A stretch of DNA of 64,000 nt from Smallanthus sonchifolius (Eukaryota > Streptophyta > Magnoliopsida > Asterales > Asteraceae): the NCBI GenBank assembly GCA_023525975.1, contig CM042032.1, forward strand, positions 72,066,260-72,130,259. Direction: 5' to 3'. Within the stretch, counting starts at the first letter, position 1, and each line of letters begins with the position of its first letter. Below are positions 1 through 9,907 of the stretch, piece by piece. The notes under the pieces were generated by a model, which was not told where the DNA came from, made no database searches, and saw only the letters and a list, made by a program, of their open reading frames with translations. Both the position numbers and the translations under genes were made by a program.

Positions 1-1875
1 AAGGGATTAGCAACAGAGGAACCTTATTTTCATTTGGAGGCATACGATTCGATATGCAATACTATCGGTGGGCAAGGATTTTCATCGGATGAAGTAAAGT
101 TGGTATTGTTTCAATTCTCGTTGGAAGATAAAGCGAAGAGATGGTTTTATACTTTACCATCAGCTTCGATTTATACTTGGGCTGAAATGCAACAACGGTT
201 TTTGGAAGAGTTCTTCACCGCTCAAAAGACAAATGATGCAAGAAAGGCATTACGAAGCTTCCAACAGCAATCGGGTGAGATGTTTCACGAAGCTTTCGAA
301 CGGTTTAATTTGATGATAAAAAATTGCCCTCATCATGGGATCGAATTGTTGAACGCATTTCATGAAGGGTTGAATTCCGAAGATGCTCGTGACTTAATGT
401 CTATCACGAATGGTACATTCGGTACTAATCACGAGCAAGACGATTAGGCATTTTTGGAACAAATGGCGGTCACATCAAAGAGGAAGGCTCAATCATCTAG
501 GAGAGCGAGACCGGCCATTACTAGAACCCAAGTGCATGCGGTGGAGGATGGTAATGTGCAAACTACTAATCAAGTTTATGATGTTTGCACTAACTGTAAT
601 GAATTGGGTCATAGGGCGGATGTTTGTTTGGAGGGTGTTGTTGAAGGGCAATATGAAGAAGTGAATGCTATTCAAGGCCAAGGGGGCGGTGGTAGAAATT
701 ACAACATGAACTCGAATACATATCACCCCGGGTTACGAAACCATCCGAATTTGCGTTATGGAAACCCGGCTAATCAAGCCAATCCGAATTTCCAAGGAAG
801 TCAAGGAAATTATGTTCCTCGCCAACAATTCAACAATCAAGGCTTCCAAAGGAAATTTCAACAACCGGGTGGTGACCAAAGTGGCTATTCGGGTCAAGTT
901 ACTTCAAGTGGGAATGAAGTGATGGATATGCTCCGGATGATGCAACAAGATATGCAAAGGAGGAATCAAATGGATGAGGCTCGGTTGCAAAAAGATGAAA
1001 TTCGCGACAAAGCCATCCAATCTTTGACTACCCAAATGGGTCAACTTGCAAGTGAGGTGGCCCTTTTAAAAAAGAACAAAGGTCAACTACCAAGTGACAC
1101 AGTGATAAATCCCAAGAACATCAAAAGCGTGAACATTAATGTGGTAAGTACCGTTCCCAATAGTGAATTTAATGAAACATTTCTAACTTCTTCGTGTCAA
1201 GTGAATGCAGGTATAGGAAAGGAGGCCGAGGCGGAAAATGACAAAGAGCATGGAGCACCAATCGTGCCAATCCGAGTGGAAAAATTAAAAATTCCTCATG
1301 CATTGTTGGACTATGGGGCGGGCATGAGCGTGCTACCAGGCGAGTTGTATGACATGTATGACTTTGGCCCGCTGCAAGATATAGACACCATGGTGAGCTT
1401 GGCAGATGAAAGTTGGAGGCGTCCACGGGGAGTAGTTAGGAATGTTAAGATTCAGTTGGGAGAATTTGAGTACCCAGTGGATTTTCTGGTCCTAGACTAT
1501 GCTTCTACTAAAATGGCAGCGCAACAAAGGGTAATCTTAGGCTGACCGTTTCTATACACAGCAAATGCTCAAATCAATTGTAGAGACGGGGTTATTACCA
1601 TGACCAAAAAGAACTGTAAGTTATCATTTGATGTTCAAACTAGAGTGATTATTTATGAGTCCAATGAGGGGAAGGGTGGTGAGTCTAGTGATTGTATGAC
1701 AAAAGTGTGTCGAAGAATGAAAATAAATCACCCACCGGATCGTGAAGAAAAGCATACGGGATCAAGTAGGAGTGTATTTGATTACCCACCGAATCGAAAC
1801 GGGACGGATGCATTTTACTCAATGGCACGATGTAGTGATGGAGATGGACGGAATTGTTTCTTTGAGCCACCATAA
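1..1875 (+). pseudogene. gag-protease of a pol-less Ty3/gypsy element (5' end outside window)
   Basis: The frame is open from base 1 and stays in one register to TAA at 1873. Bases about 34-440 encode a retrotransposon Gag core (KRWFYTLP, FLEEFF, RKALRSFQQ, ELLNAFHEGL). A CCHC zinc knuckle (CTNCNELGHRADVC) lies at 586-627, followed by a Gln/Asn-rich linker. An aspartic protease follows near 1290-1640 (ALLDYGAGMSVLPG, then PFLYTANAQINC). Its active site reads Asp-Tyr-Gly where the family has DTG or DSG. Two in-frame stops break it: TAG at 445, where related Gags probably have Trp, and TGA at 1543, where GRPFL would need CGA. Both fit C-to-T type decay. No reverse transcriptase or integrase follows: the frame closes and non-coding sequence leads straight to an LTR. 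It is therefore probably a non-autonomous element whose Gag is supplied by itself and whose Pol came from elsewhere. Confidence 0.9.
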
Positions 1876-1922
1876 ACGGGGGTGGCACGGTCTGGCTGAA
1901 GACCCAAAAATTTAGCGCTGTT

Positions 1923-1936
1923 CGGGAGGCAACCCG
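1923..1936 (+). other. GGGAGGCAACCC hairpin box just after gag-protease
   Basis: CGGG-AGGCAA-CCCG forms a 4-bp stem and 6-nt loop about 50 bases after the ORF. The same 14 bases occur at 10461-10474 after the ORF of the other pol-less gypsy element, although the sequences around them are only weakly alike. A conserved RNA signal is inferred. The function is unknown to me. Confidence 0.6.
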
Positions 1937-2221
1937 GGGTTTTTCACTGACATTGTTATTTCTTTATTTTTCTATGTTTCAGGGCTATGGCAACACTCAA
2001 GTGTGAGGAAGATGTGCGGATAGTTGTGTGAAGGTGGTGATAGGAAATTGGATCATTTACAACATCTGTTGTGTCAAACTTCATCAGGTCCATGTACTCT
2101 TTCCTTAGACTTGTCATGTTCTTTAGCCTTGAAATATTGGTAGTTAGTTTGTTTGTTTGTTAAAAAAAAAAGAAAAAGAAAAAAGTTTGGTGTGTTTTGA
2201 GCGATCTTTCCATTCAAAGCC

Positions 2222-2257
2222 ATACATTGGGGACAATGTATCCCAAGTGTGGGGATG
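2222..2257 (+). promoter_or_regulatory. GNRA-type hairpin followed by an internal copy of the polypurine tract
   Basis: ATACATTG-GGGA-CAATGTAT (2222-2241) is a perfect 8-bp stem with a GGGA loop. The bases CCC follow, then AAGTGTGGGGATG at 2245-2257. That 13-mer is identical to the terminal polypurine tract at 3341-3353. A second, internal plus-strand priming site is a reasonable inference, as known for lentiviruses and yeast Ty1, but it is not shown. Confidence 0.6.
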
Positions 2258-3316
2258 GAGGAAATTTTTTGAAAAAATATGAAATCAAGCGAAAAATGGT
2301 CTAAATTTGAAAAGTTAAAGTATTGAAACCGCATAACACTCCGGCAACCCCGTATACCCCTTTTCTTGGTGAGAGTTTGAGCCATCTATTTGAATTGTTA
2401 GAAATATTTTCTTTGATGAGAGTGGCAATGGGTGGGGGTGCATTAGAACTTGTGCTTGAATTCGGTTTGAGGCCTTAGCTTGATATGTATGTGAAAACGA
2501 TAAGGGCATTTAGGTAGCCTCGTCATGATGTGTGTGAGTGTAGGATTCGGGGGTTGGGCCTCATAAATTACACATATGAGCATGGTAGCGAGAGGGGCGG
2601 GGGTTTGGTCCATTAGTAGCCATATTTGAGCTTATTGCCTATCATTTGATAACCCATGCTTACCGCCCAAAATATCTTACCTGTTTGAGAAGACCCGGTT
2701 TAGTAGTTTAGTAGTTTTAGTACGTAGTGTTTGATGTTTTTGTTTTGTTTAAAAATGAAAAAAAAAAATCTGAGAAAAATGCAAAAAGAAGGAAATAAAT
2801 GCGATGGTAGTTGAAGGAGAATGAAAAAAAAAAAAGAAAGAAAAAGTGGAAGTACAAAAAAAAAGAATGAGAATAAATGTGGTAGTAGTTTGAAAAAAAA
2901 AATGCAAGGCTTTGTAGTTAGTTAATTAGTTGAGTTTATTTAGATGTAATAATAAGACCGGGTCGGATCATTAGCTACTACATATATATTTCCATGTCCT
3001 ACCCATATGCCTAGCCACGTTCCAACCCTTAAGTCCCTTTGATTCACGTGCGCATTTTAGTAAATTCTTTAGGCGAATGACCGATTTAAGTACAAGCCTA
3101 TTATTGTGCAATCACCCATTTGTTTTAAGTGTGTTCTAGCTCATCCTTGCTAGTTATTATTTGTCGCCGAGAGGAGAGTCATTGTGAGGGGTGTGTTATG
3201 CGGGGTTTAAGAAAAAGTTAGTAAAATGAGGACATTTGTTTGCTTGATTTATGTTGATCGCTTGTGAACTTGGAAATGTTTTTTTTTTTTGAGGAGTTAT
3301 GAGTGGTTTTTGATGA

Positions 3317-3353
3317 GTTGCTTGGGGGCAAGCAACGGTTAAGTGTGGGGATG
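3317..3353 (+). promoter_or_regulatory. Hairpin plus terminal polypurine tract
   Basis: GTTGCTTG-GGGG-CAAGCAAC (3317-3336) is an 8-bp perfect stem with a 4-base G loop. It is followed after four bases by AAGTGTGGGGATG (3341-3353), which abuts the LTR start TGACGGGTGG at 3354. The position directly before the LTR is that expected of the polypurine tract priming plus-strand synthesis. Confidence 0.75.
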
Positions 3354-4639
3354 TGACGGGTGGTCCATAGGACGACCCTTAAGAGCTATAAATGGTATTT
3401 TAATCCTACATTTAATCAAGTAATTGTCTAGAATTAGATGACTACGTTTGCTTGTGTTTCAGGTACATTAGGAGCTTAAAAGTGTGGAAATGAAGGTTCG
3501 AATAAACGCGGATGGATTGGAGAGTGAAAGACGGAGCATAGGTGAAAAATATAATTTCTTTGAATTGAAGAATTAAGAATATAACATGATAGAGGAAGAA
3601 ATTACGAGAACGTGGGCGCAAACGGCGAAGAAAACGGAGTTGAAACGAAAAAGTTATGAAGAAAACAAAATTGCATGCTGAAGCCTACCGTAGCTTACGG
3701 TGTCTACCGTAAGTTACGGTAGCCCCCAGCACTTTTCTTCCACCGTAAGGCAGTAGAGACCCACCGTAGCACTTTTAAAGCTACCGTAAGCTACGGTAGA
3801 TACCGTAGCTTACGGTGGTCACTGGCGTGAAAAGTGTAACTGCCCTATTAAAACAGTTCTTCAAGGGGCTTTTCATATCCAATCAATGGGAGACGTTTTG
3901 CAGCAGTTTCAGGGGTGATTTTGGGTGATTTTCTTGGTTAGAAGCAATTTGGAACAATTGGGTTGGTGTTTTTGATTCACATGAACATTGATAGTTGCTT
4001 GATGATGATCAACCGAATGATGTGTGGCTAAGTTTTCATATGTTTTCCTCCGGATTGTAAGGTTTATCTTTTGAATGTTTGTTGATGTTTATGTTATTTG
4101 TAGGACAATAATCTAATCATTTTGGTTGTGTTATTGTGGTGTTTATGTGTTTGATTGTAATCGTTGATATTGTTTAACATCGTTTTCTAAACCATCAGTT
4201 CTTGGTGTCGCTGGCAATCGAGATTTATTGGAAGGAATTCGGGGTTGGATATATTTAATTGATCATCGGGTGACAATCTTGCGTTCTTGTAATCCAAGCA
4301 CTTGGTCCCCTTTTATCACAATCAAACATATTTTCATGAACTATGTCTATGTAGTTCTTCCTAATTAAACATCAGTATTATCATTCATGGAAACCTGAAA
4401 CCGGGGGAAGACATATTCTCTCATTTCTGAATTACAATCTTTTGATTTGTGATTAATTTAGATAATTCTAGTTTTCAAAACCAACAATCAAAATTCTGAA
4501 AATTACATTTCTGCAATCTAGTTTAATTTTAGTTTACTATAAAAGCTACTTAGATAACACATTTTCCACAAACTCCTCGTGTTCGATACCCACTTACCGC
4601 TAGCTATTTAGTTGTAATTGGTTTATATTTGATTGAGAC
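3354..4639 (+). mobile_element. 3' LTR of the gag-only gypsy element
   Basis: The LTR starts TGACGGGTGG directly after the polypurine tract. Its start is confirmed by an inverted second copy that ends on exactly the same base. A cluster of ACCGTA palindromes lies at 3687-3816, followed by a TATA-like CTATTAAAAC near 3845. The right end was not located: at 4640 the sequence runs into the inverted copy, so this LTR is either truncated there or its true end is hidden at the junction. Confidence 0.75.
3687..3816. repeat. Cluster of ACCGTA/TACGGT palindromes in the LTR
   Basis: Four short inverted repeats lie within 130 bases: ACCGTA-GCT-TACGGT (3687-3701), CTACCGTAA-G-TTACGGTAG (3704-3722), CTACCGTA-AGC-TACGGTAG (3781-3799) and ACCGTA-GCT-TACGGT (3802-3816). 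They sit just upstream of a TATA-like site at 3845, so they could be double-stranded binding sites as well as RNA hairpins. Confidence 0.85.
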
Positions 4640-5074
4640 TACGGTAGCTTTAAAAGTGCTACGGTGGGTCTCTACTGCCTTACGGTGGAAGAAAAGTGCT
4701 GGGGGCTACCGTAACTTACGGTAGCCACCGTAAGCTACGGTAGGCTTCAGCATGCAATTTTGTTTTCTTCATAACTTTTTCGTTTCAACTCCGTTTTCTT
4801 CGCCGTTTGCGCCCACGTTCTCGTAATTTCTTCCTCTATCATGTTATATTCTTAATTCTTCAATTCAAAGAAATTATTTTTTTCACCTATGCTCCGTCTT
4901 TCACTCTCCAATCCATCCGCGTTTATTCGAACCTTCATTTCCACACTTTTAAGCTCCGAATGTACCTAAAACACAAGCAAACGTAGTCATCTAATTCTAG
5001 ACAATTACTCGAATAAATGTAGGATTAAAATACCATTTATAGCTCTTAAGGGTCGTCCTATGGACCACCCGTCA
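4640..5074 (-). mobile_element. Inverted partial LTR copy
   Basis: These 435 bases are the reverse complement of 3354-3788, with about six mismatches by eye (roughly 98-99% identity). The outer end (5074) is the same terminal base of the LTR. The inner end is cut inside the palindrome cluster at GCTACCGTA. Together with 3354-3788 it makes a long inverted repeat with an 851-base spacer. Confidence 0.9.
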
Positions 5075-5329
5075 ATCAATACCGCTTAACTGGTACATGG
5101 GGGATTGCGTAGTCCCCCGAGCAACCGCCGTCACTCATTCCAATTGTACAACTGTTAACGAGCCACCGAGACTCTTACTAATGGGTAGCACCCATATCTG
5201 ACATCTTATACAAGTAACATCTGTCCCAAGGACCTTTACAAACTGGTACACATTCCCGAAGGAAAAACTGTTCACTTTACTATTCATAAAACTTTCTGTA
5301 AATCTTGTTCATAACTTTCATATATAATA

Positions 5330-5645
5330 TGACTTTGTTTATGTATATAAAATATAGTAAACGCTTGCCATAGAATATAACTTGCTTTCTGAAACATAGC
5401 TTATCATATATGTCATGCCTTTGTTTATGTATATGAAAATATAGTAAACGCTTGCCAAAATATAGATCTTGCTTTACTTGAACATACTAACACATATATT
5501 ATGCCTTTGTTTATGTATATGAAAATATAATAAACGCTTGCCAAAATATATATCTTGCTTTACTTGAACATACTAACACATATATTATGCCATTGTTTAT
5601 GTATATGAAAATATAGTAAACGCTTGCCATAATATAGATATACTT
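5330..5645. repeat. 86-87 bp tandem repeat inside the truncated LTR
   Basis: The core ACGCTTGCCA recurs at 5361, 5448, 5534 and 5620, giving spacings of 87, 86 and 86. Each unit also contains GTTTATGTATAT. The two central units are nearly identical; the outer ones are more divergent. Confidence 0.9.
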
Positions 5646-5937
5646 TCCTCAAAACGTACTTTTGCCTCTTTAAAACTTTTCACTAAAACATAACTTTTCC
5701 TTTCAGTTTATAATATATAAAATATAATAAACATTTTACACTAAGTATGCACACCAACCCTAAAGAAGGCAAAAAGGGGATTAGAACTCACCTGGTTAGC
5801 TAATTTGGGTTGTCCTAAACAAGGTCCAACAACGTCACTTCCGATCTGAATTGATTAGTCAAATACACATCAGACCACTACCGACTCTGACGGTTTAACT
5901 ACTCTAACATACTGACTTCACTTAATCAGACCTGATG

Positions 5938-6060
5938 CCTGCGCACTTAGCAAGTGCGCAGACTATGCTTCCTGCGCACTTAGCAAGTGCGCAGGCTCCT
6001 CTTCCTGCGCACTTAGCAAGTGCGCAGGCTCCTCTTCCTGCGCACTTAGCAAGTGCGCAA
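5938..6060. repeat. 33-bp tandem repeat, each unit a perfect palindrome
   Basis: Four units each contain TGCGCACTT-AGC-AAGTGCGCA (9-bp arms, 3-nt loop), followed by an 11-12 base spacer such as GGCTCCTCTTCC. A fifth, partial unit follows at 6072-6090. The array lies about 420 bases downstream of the putative TATA of this minus-strand LTR, and so in its transcribed leader. Both strands look open in several frames only because of the repeat; I do not regard it as coding. Confidence 0.9.
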
Positions 6061-6606
6061 GTTCCTCTTCCTGCGCACTGTGCGCACTTGATAAGTACAC
6101 ACGACCTGTTCTTCGCGAAAAACCCTAACTTTCGCATTCGGGTCTGATCACGTCAAGATCCTGAACCTGTTTCCTTTCAAACGTTCATTTTCCATTAAGG
6201 AACTCAAATCTATGCTCATCTTTCAGTTTCATCCGTTCAAACATAACCTTTTCACCCAAAACCCGAAAAACCCAAAAACAAACAAAAACTCAGATCTAGG
6301 AGAATCGGTTACCTGTAAACGCTTCTTCTTCACAGCTAATCGTTCCAGATATGAACGCCTACGATCCTATGAACTCGGATTCGAAAATCGGGACTTTCTC
6401 TCTCTAGACTCTCTCTCACTTTCTCTCTCTAGAAATCTGAAAATGTGGTTGGTAGTGAGGGTTTTGAGCTGACTTTGAGGCTTATAAGGGCCCGACCCTT
6501 GCCCCTTTAGGCCCATACACCCGGCCCAAGCCCGCTTCCCTTCTTTTCTTATTTAAGTTTTTATTTCTCGTGAATTCCTTCGCGCTCTAAAACTCGGGAT
6601 GTTACA

Positions 6607-6793
6607 TTTTTCTTGTCATCCGTATTTGTTCCGGTTCCCGCCCCCAAAGACCGTATGCCCTTAACACCGTTTCAACCATAATTGACCATGAAGTGTAGTT
6701 AGTTTCGGTCAATTTAGGGCATTGGATAGGTACATTACCTTGGTCATGGACTACTACCTCACCTGCATTTTCATTCTTCTTTCCACCTGCCAT
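6607..6793 (-). pseudogene. N-terminal fragment of a Ty1/copia Gag
   Basis: Read from 6793 to lower coordinates, the frame opens with Met-Ala-Gly-Gly. It then shows CPKLTETNYTSW and VETVLRAYGLW, the N-terminal signature of plant copia Gag proteins. Only about 62 residues remain because the long LTR ending at 6606 was inserted here. The leader (6794-7016), primer binding site and LTR end lie just upstream, so the start codon is well supported. Confidence 0.85.
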
Positions 6794-7016
6794 TGTTCTT
6801 GACTTCTTGACTTCTATCTGTGAATTCTTTCTCTTTTTCTTGCTGATCGATCCCTGTTCTTGCTTTCTTGTTGGTCTCGGTTTGATTTCTTCCTTCTTTC
6901 TTGTGTCGCCTGCTTCTTTCGTTGTTGATTTCGATCAACCCTCCTTTTTTCTTTCTTTCTTGCGATTTCTCACATGAAATCTCATGCCTTCTTTTGACCT
7001 AGATACAACCCTAGGT

Positions 7017-7028
7017 GCTCTGATACCA
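7017..7028 (-). other. Copia primer binding site
   Basis: On the minus strand the sequence is TGGTATCAGAGC, the usual plant copia primer binding site complementary to initiator tRNA-Met. Two bases separate it from the LTR end at 7031. Confidence 0.9.
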
Positions 7029-7030
7029 AA

Positions 7031-7132
7031 TGTTGGTTAATCAGGCCCTCGTCGACAGAAACAAAAGATGAACAACAATTGATTTTGATCAAAAAACAGA
7101 TTGATCGACTCTTTCTTGATTGAGAATGATAC
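7031..7132 (-). mobile_element. Right part of a copia 5' LTR
   Basis: On the minus strand this segment ends CCTGATTAACCAACA next to the primer binding site. Only about 100 bases are left; a gypsy LTR beginning TGATATGCCC at 7133 interrupts it. The remainder of the copia LTR was not found. Confidence 0.75.
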
Positions 7133-7406
7133 TGATATGCCCTAAATTATACATATTTTGCATGAATAATAGCCCCCATATTATGGTACTAATCAAACAA
7201 AAGCCTTGTAAATAATACTTAAGGCGTTAATATTTCACAATTGCAGGTTATTCGGTATCCCAAAGATAAACATAGCAAAAACCAGCTTAAAACATGAAGA
7301 AATCAAGCTTTTGGAAGACCAAACCCGAGCATGGACCCCCAAGAAGTCAAACCATGTCAAGGAAAGTCAACACAACAACTAAAAGACAAAACCGGGAGGC
7401 AAAGGA

Positions 7407-7545
7407 GGGTTGCACGGCCGTGCAACCCATTGCACGGTCGTGCATTGCCTAACTTTCTCCCCAAGGCTCCAGTACACTGTCACTTGTACCCTGTTTGATT
7501 CCCGAGGTGTTTGCACGCCCGTGCAATCCGATGCACGTCGTGCAT
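7407..7545. repeat. GCACG palindrome cluster upstream of the LTR TATA box
   Basis: A perfect 22-bp palindrome (7407-7428, half-site GGGTTGCACGG) is followed by TGCACG-GT-CGTGCA (7431-7444), TTGCACG-CC-CGTGCAA (7511-7526) and ATGCACG-T-CGTGCAT (7531-7545). All share the half-site TGCACG. The last one is 17 bases before TATAAATAG. Confidence 0.9.
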
Positions 7546-7561
7546 TGCTCATTTTGAGGCC

Positions 7562-7570
7562 TATAAATAG
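7562..7570 (+). promoter_or_regulatory. TATA box of the gypsy 5' LTR
   Basis: TATAAATAG fits the plant TATA consensus exactly and lies in the left third of the LTR, as expected for U3. Transcription would start about 30 bases downstream. The start site cannot be seen from sequence alone. Confidence 0.75.
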
Positions 7571-8822
7571 ATGGCTTGGGTTCTTCATTCCACACGTCTA
7601 TCCACACCTTACAACAGCCATCCATGCCTCATTTGAGAGCTATTTCGTAGTTAGAGTAGAGAGTAGTGAGTGGAGGGGCTCTTCCTCCTTGTTCCGCAAT
7701 AGGGGAGCCTAGGAAACTCAGCGTTATGCTAGTTAGTATGGCCATTCGTGGCTAAACTCTTTGTATTGCTAGGGTGAAGATGAAGTTTGGTGCATGTTAA
7801 TGTTTAACGTATTAATCCAAGTGATGTGTTTATGTCTTTAACTATTCGTCCTTAAAACCACCATTTCGGTGGGCTTTTATTATTGTCTAAATCCGTCTTT
7901 TATATTTGTGAGTGTTCTTGATTTTAAAGTGTAAGATCGTAAAACCTTTTTAATCGAACTTCTTTTGAAACTTGTACGTCTTTATACAAGCAAAGATTGA
8001 TAAGCCAAGGCTTGGTCAACACTAGTAGGGTCGTACATCTTTATAAGAACTTATTATGTGACAAAGAATTGGTGAACTCATGTTGGGAACGGTATGTCTT
8101 TATACTTGGTCCCATTGTTACACCGCCTCCAGGTGAGCAAAATATAATCACCTATTTAACTCTAATACAAAGCATTTTACGTTCGATGTCTTAAACTAAC
8201 TCGGAGATGACAATTCGAAGGTTTGAGGGTAATTGTTGTCCTTAACAGGAGGCACTACCACTTGTTAAAGCTTTTAAATTTGTAAATCAAATGTCGTGAG
8301 GACGAGGCTCTAGCGATGACCCGGGTCACACGTTTGTAGTAGTCATGTCACTGGATTAGTCAACTTAACATTTTCATGTACCAAGCGGATTCGAAGCCCA
8401 AAGCAATACTCTTCATAACCTGATCATTTCCAAGATATTTACTTTCCTGTTATTTACTATTCTGTTCATTACATTTCTGTTACACACTCCACACACATTT
8501 TTATTTTTCTGTTATTTACTTTACCGTCATTTACTTTTCTGTCATTTACCTTTCTGCTTCACAAGCACACAAAACCTACTCTCTAATTAACACCGGCTAA
8601 ACGATAACAAAAGTTGAGTATTGGAATTCGACCGTGTCCGTTGGTTCGATACTTGGTTCTTACCTAAACTATATTACGCTGCGATAGGTACACTTGCCTA
8701 TTGTGTGTGTTTTAAGTTTGAGTATTTATCATTTTATAAATTTAAAACCTGATCTCAAGAAACCATCTTAAAAATTTATTAACTATATTTTTATATATTT
8801 AAAACACAACGCATCAAGTTTT

Positions 8823-8840
8823 TGGCGCCGCTGCCGGGGA
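8823..8840 (+). other. Gypsy primer binding site
   Basis: TGGCGCCGCTGCCGGGGA is the common plant gypsy primer binding site sequence, shortly after the LTR end and about 95 bases before the ORF. Confidence 0.85.
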
Positions 8841-8935
8841 CACGGTGATTTCAAGAAAGATTCAAGTTAACGGATTAGTCTTTTTAACCTTAACATTATT
8901 ATGGTTTGTTTTGATTTTTCATTACAACAAATTTC

Positions 8936-9907
8936 ATGGATGACAACTACAAGAGTTGTTATGGAGGATACCAAGACAACTATGAGTACCACTATTCGGA
9001 GGTTTGGTGTGAAATCTGTGGGGAAGCCTACTACACTCAAGATTGTTATTACTATCAAGGGTATTCGACAGATTTTCACCAACCCTACTGGCAACCATAT
9101 GTGGAAACCACACCGCCCCAAGAAATTCAACACTCAGCTCTAGATTTCGACTCATGGACCCTAGGAAATCTGTTTCATCCCTTGGAAGAAATTAAGGTTC
9201 AAATCCTAAAGAGCTTTCCAACTAAACAACAAGATGATCTCTTCAAAGTCCAAGAATCAAAAGTTATAGCTCCAACATCTCTAGTAGGATTAAGTGACTA
9301 TAAGGAGCAAGAACCTTCCAGCTTCACAAGCATGGATCAGTCGGAAGTGAGACCGGATGATTCAAAAGAAAGGGATACTGCAACTTTACAATCACTTCTT
9401 GACTTCTCTGAGAGGCTGGAAGCTAAAACATCAAAGGAGTTAGAAGAACGAATATCTAAAGAAGAATTGGTGGGAATCCTAAATATGGAAGCACAAGAAG
9501 GATGTATGGAACAGTCTGGAGTTCCTCTCACTTTAGAGACAACATAACATGAAGAACCAGATTGTGAGACCATCATCCAGGAGGAGATTATGCAGGAAAA
9601 GGTGATCACCAACAAACAAATGACAATGGTGGCACATATTCCTTGCAACAGTGATAGCTAGCATGTGACCAAACATATTAGTGAATCATTCCATGAATCA
9701 CATAAGCCACATGATATGTCATATCACTCTGAGGACCACTTCTCATGGAGGAAGAAACGTTCATCTAATGAAGATTACGTGACAAAATTATCATATCGAG
9801 GTGACCGTCTCCTTCACTACATGAGTTTCTTAAAGTTTGGTCCAGGGAATTTCAAATGGTGGTGGCGTGATTTAATTACACTATTTTCTTTAGGTGCTCT
9901 TCTATAG
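8936..9907 (+). pseudogene. Unclassified ORF of the second pol-less gypsy element
   Basis: One frame runs from ATG 8936 to TAG 9905 with two in-frame stops (TAA 9545, TAG 9659), about 320 codons in all. The N-terminus is Tyr-rich and carries CEICGEAYYTQDC, a zinc-knuckle-like Cys pattern lacking the His of a CCHC knuckle. The middle is acidic and Glu/Lys/Ser-rich, typical of a disordered or helical segment. The C-terminus contains FLKFGPGNFKWWW. I do not recognise a Gag core, protease or polymerase in it. By position (PBS, then ORF, then 3' boxes) it takes the place of gag. The start fits the PBS spacing of about 95 bases. It may be a Gag relative that has drifted beyond recognition, or a protein of another kind. 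Confidence 0.65.

Larger units (their letters stand above)
1876..3353 (+). other. 3' non-coding region of the gag-only gypsy element
   Basis: This is about 1.5 kb with no credible ORF between the gag-protease frame and the LTR. It contains several oligo-A and purine-rich runs (2161-2190, 2755-2900) and three short hairpins listed separately. It ends in the polypurine tract AAGTGTGGGGATG at 3341-3353, next to the LTR. The order (ORF, hairpin box, long spacer, PPT, LTR) is repeated in the second gypsy element at 9908-10980. Confidence 0.7.
5075..6606 (-). mobile_element. Truncated long LTR of the TGTAACATCCC type, minus strand
   Basis: Read on the minus strand the LTR starts TGTAACATCCCGAG at 6606, the same start as the LTR at 44849-47502. 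It has a TATA-like TTATAAG at 6481-6487, then GA-rich sequence, a palindrome array and a CAG|GTGAGT box (GT at 5791-5790). The left end is lost where the inverted LTR copy begins at 5074. It was inserted into a copia gag gene that begins at 6793 on the same strand. Confidence 0.75.
7133..8813 (+). mobile_element. 5' LTR of a second pol-less gypsy element
   Basis: The LTR starts TGATATGCCCTAAA and ends near ACACAACGCA, a few bases before a gypsy-type primer binding site. A palindrome cluster (7407-7545) lies just upstream of a canonical TATAAATAG at 7562-7570. No matching 3' LTR was found downstream, so the element is truncated or its 3' end has been replaced. Confidence 0.75.

Noticed and set aside
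5938..6090. Regular 33-bp repeats that could suggest a CRISPR array or a repeat protein
   Set aside because: The units are contiguous tandem copies with nearly constant spacers in a plant LTR; a CRISPR array needs unique spacers. The open frames on both strands only reflect a repeat length divisible by three.
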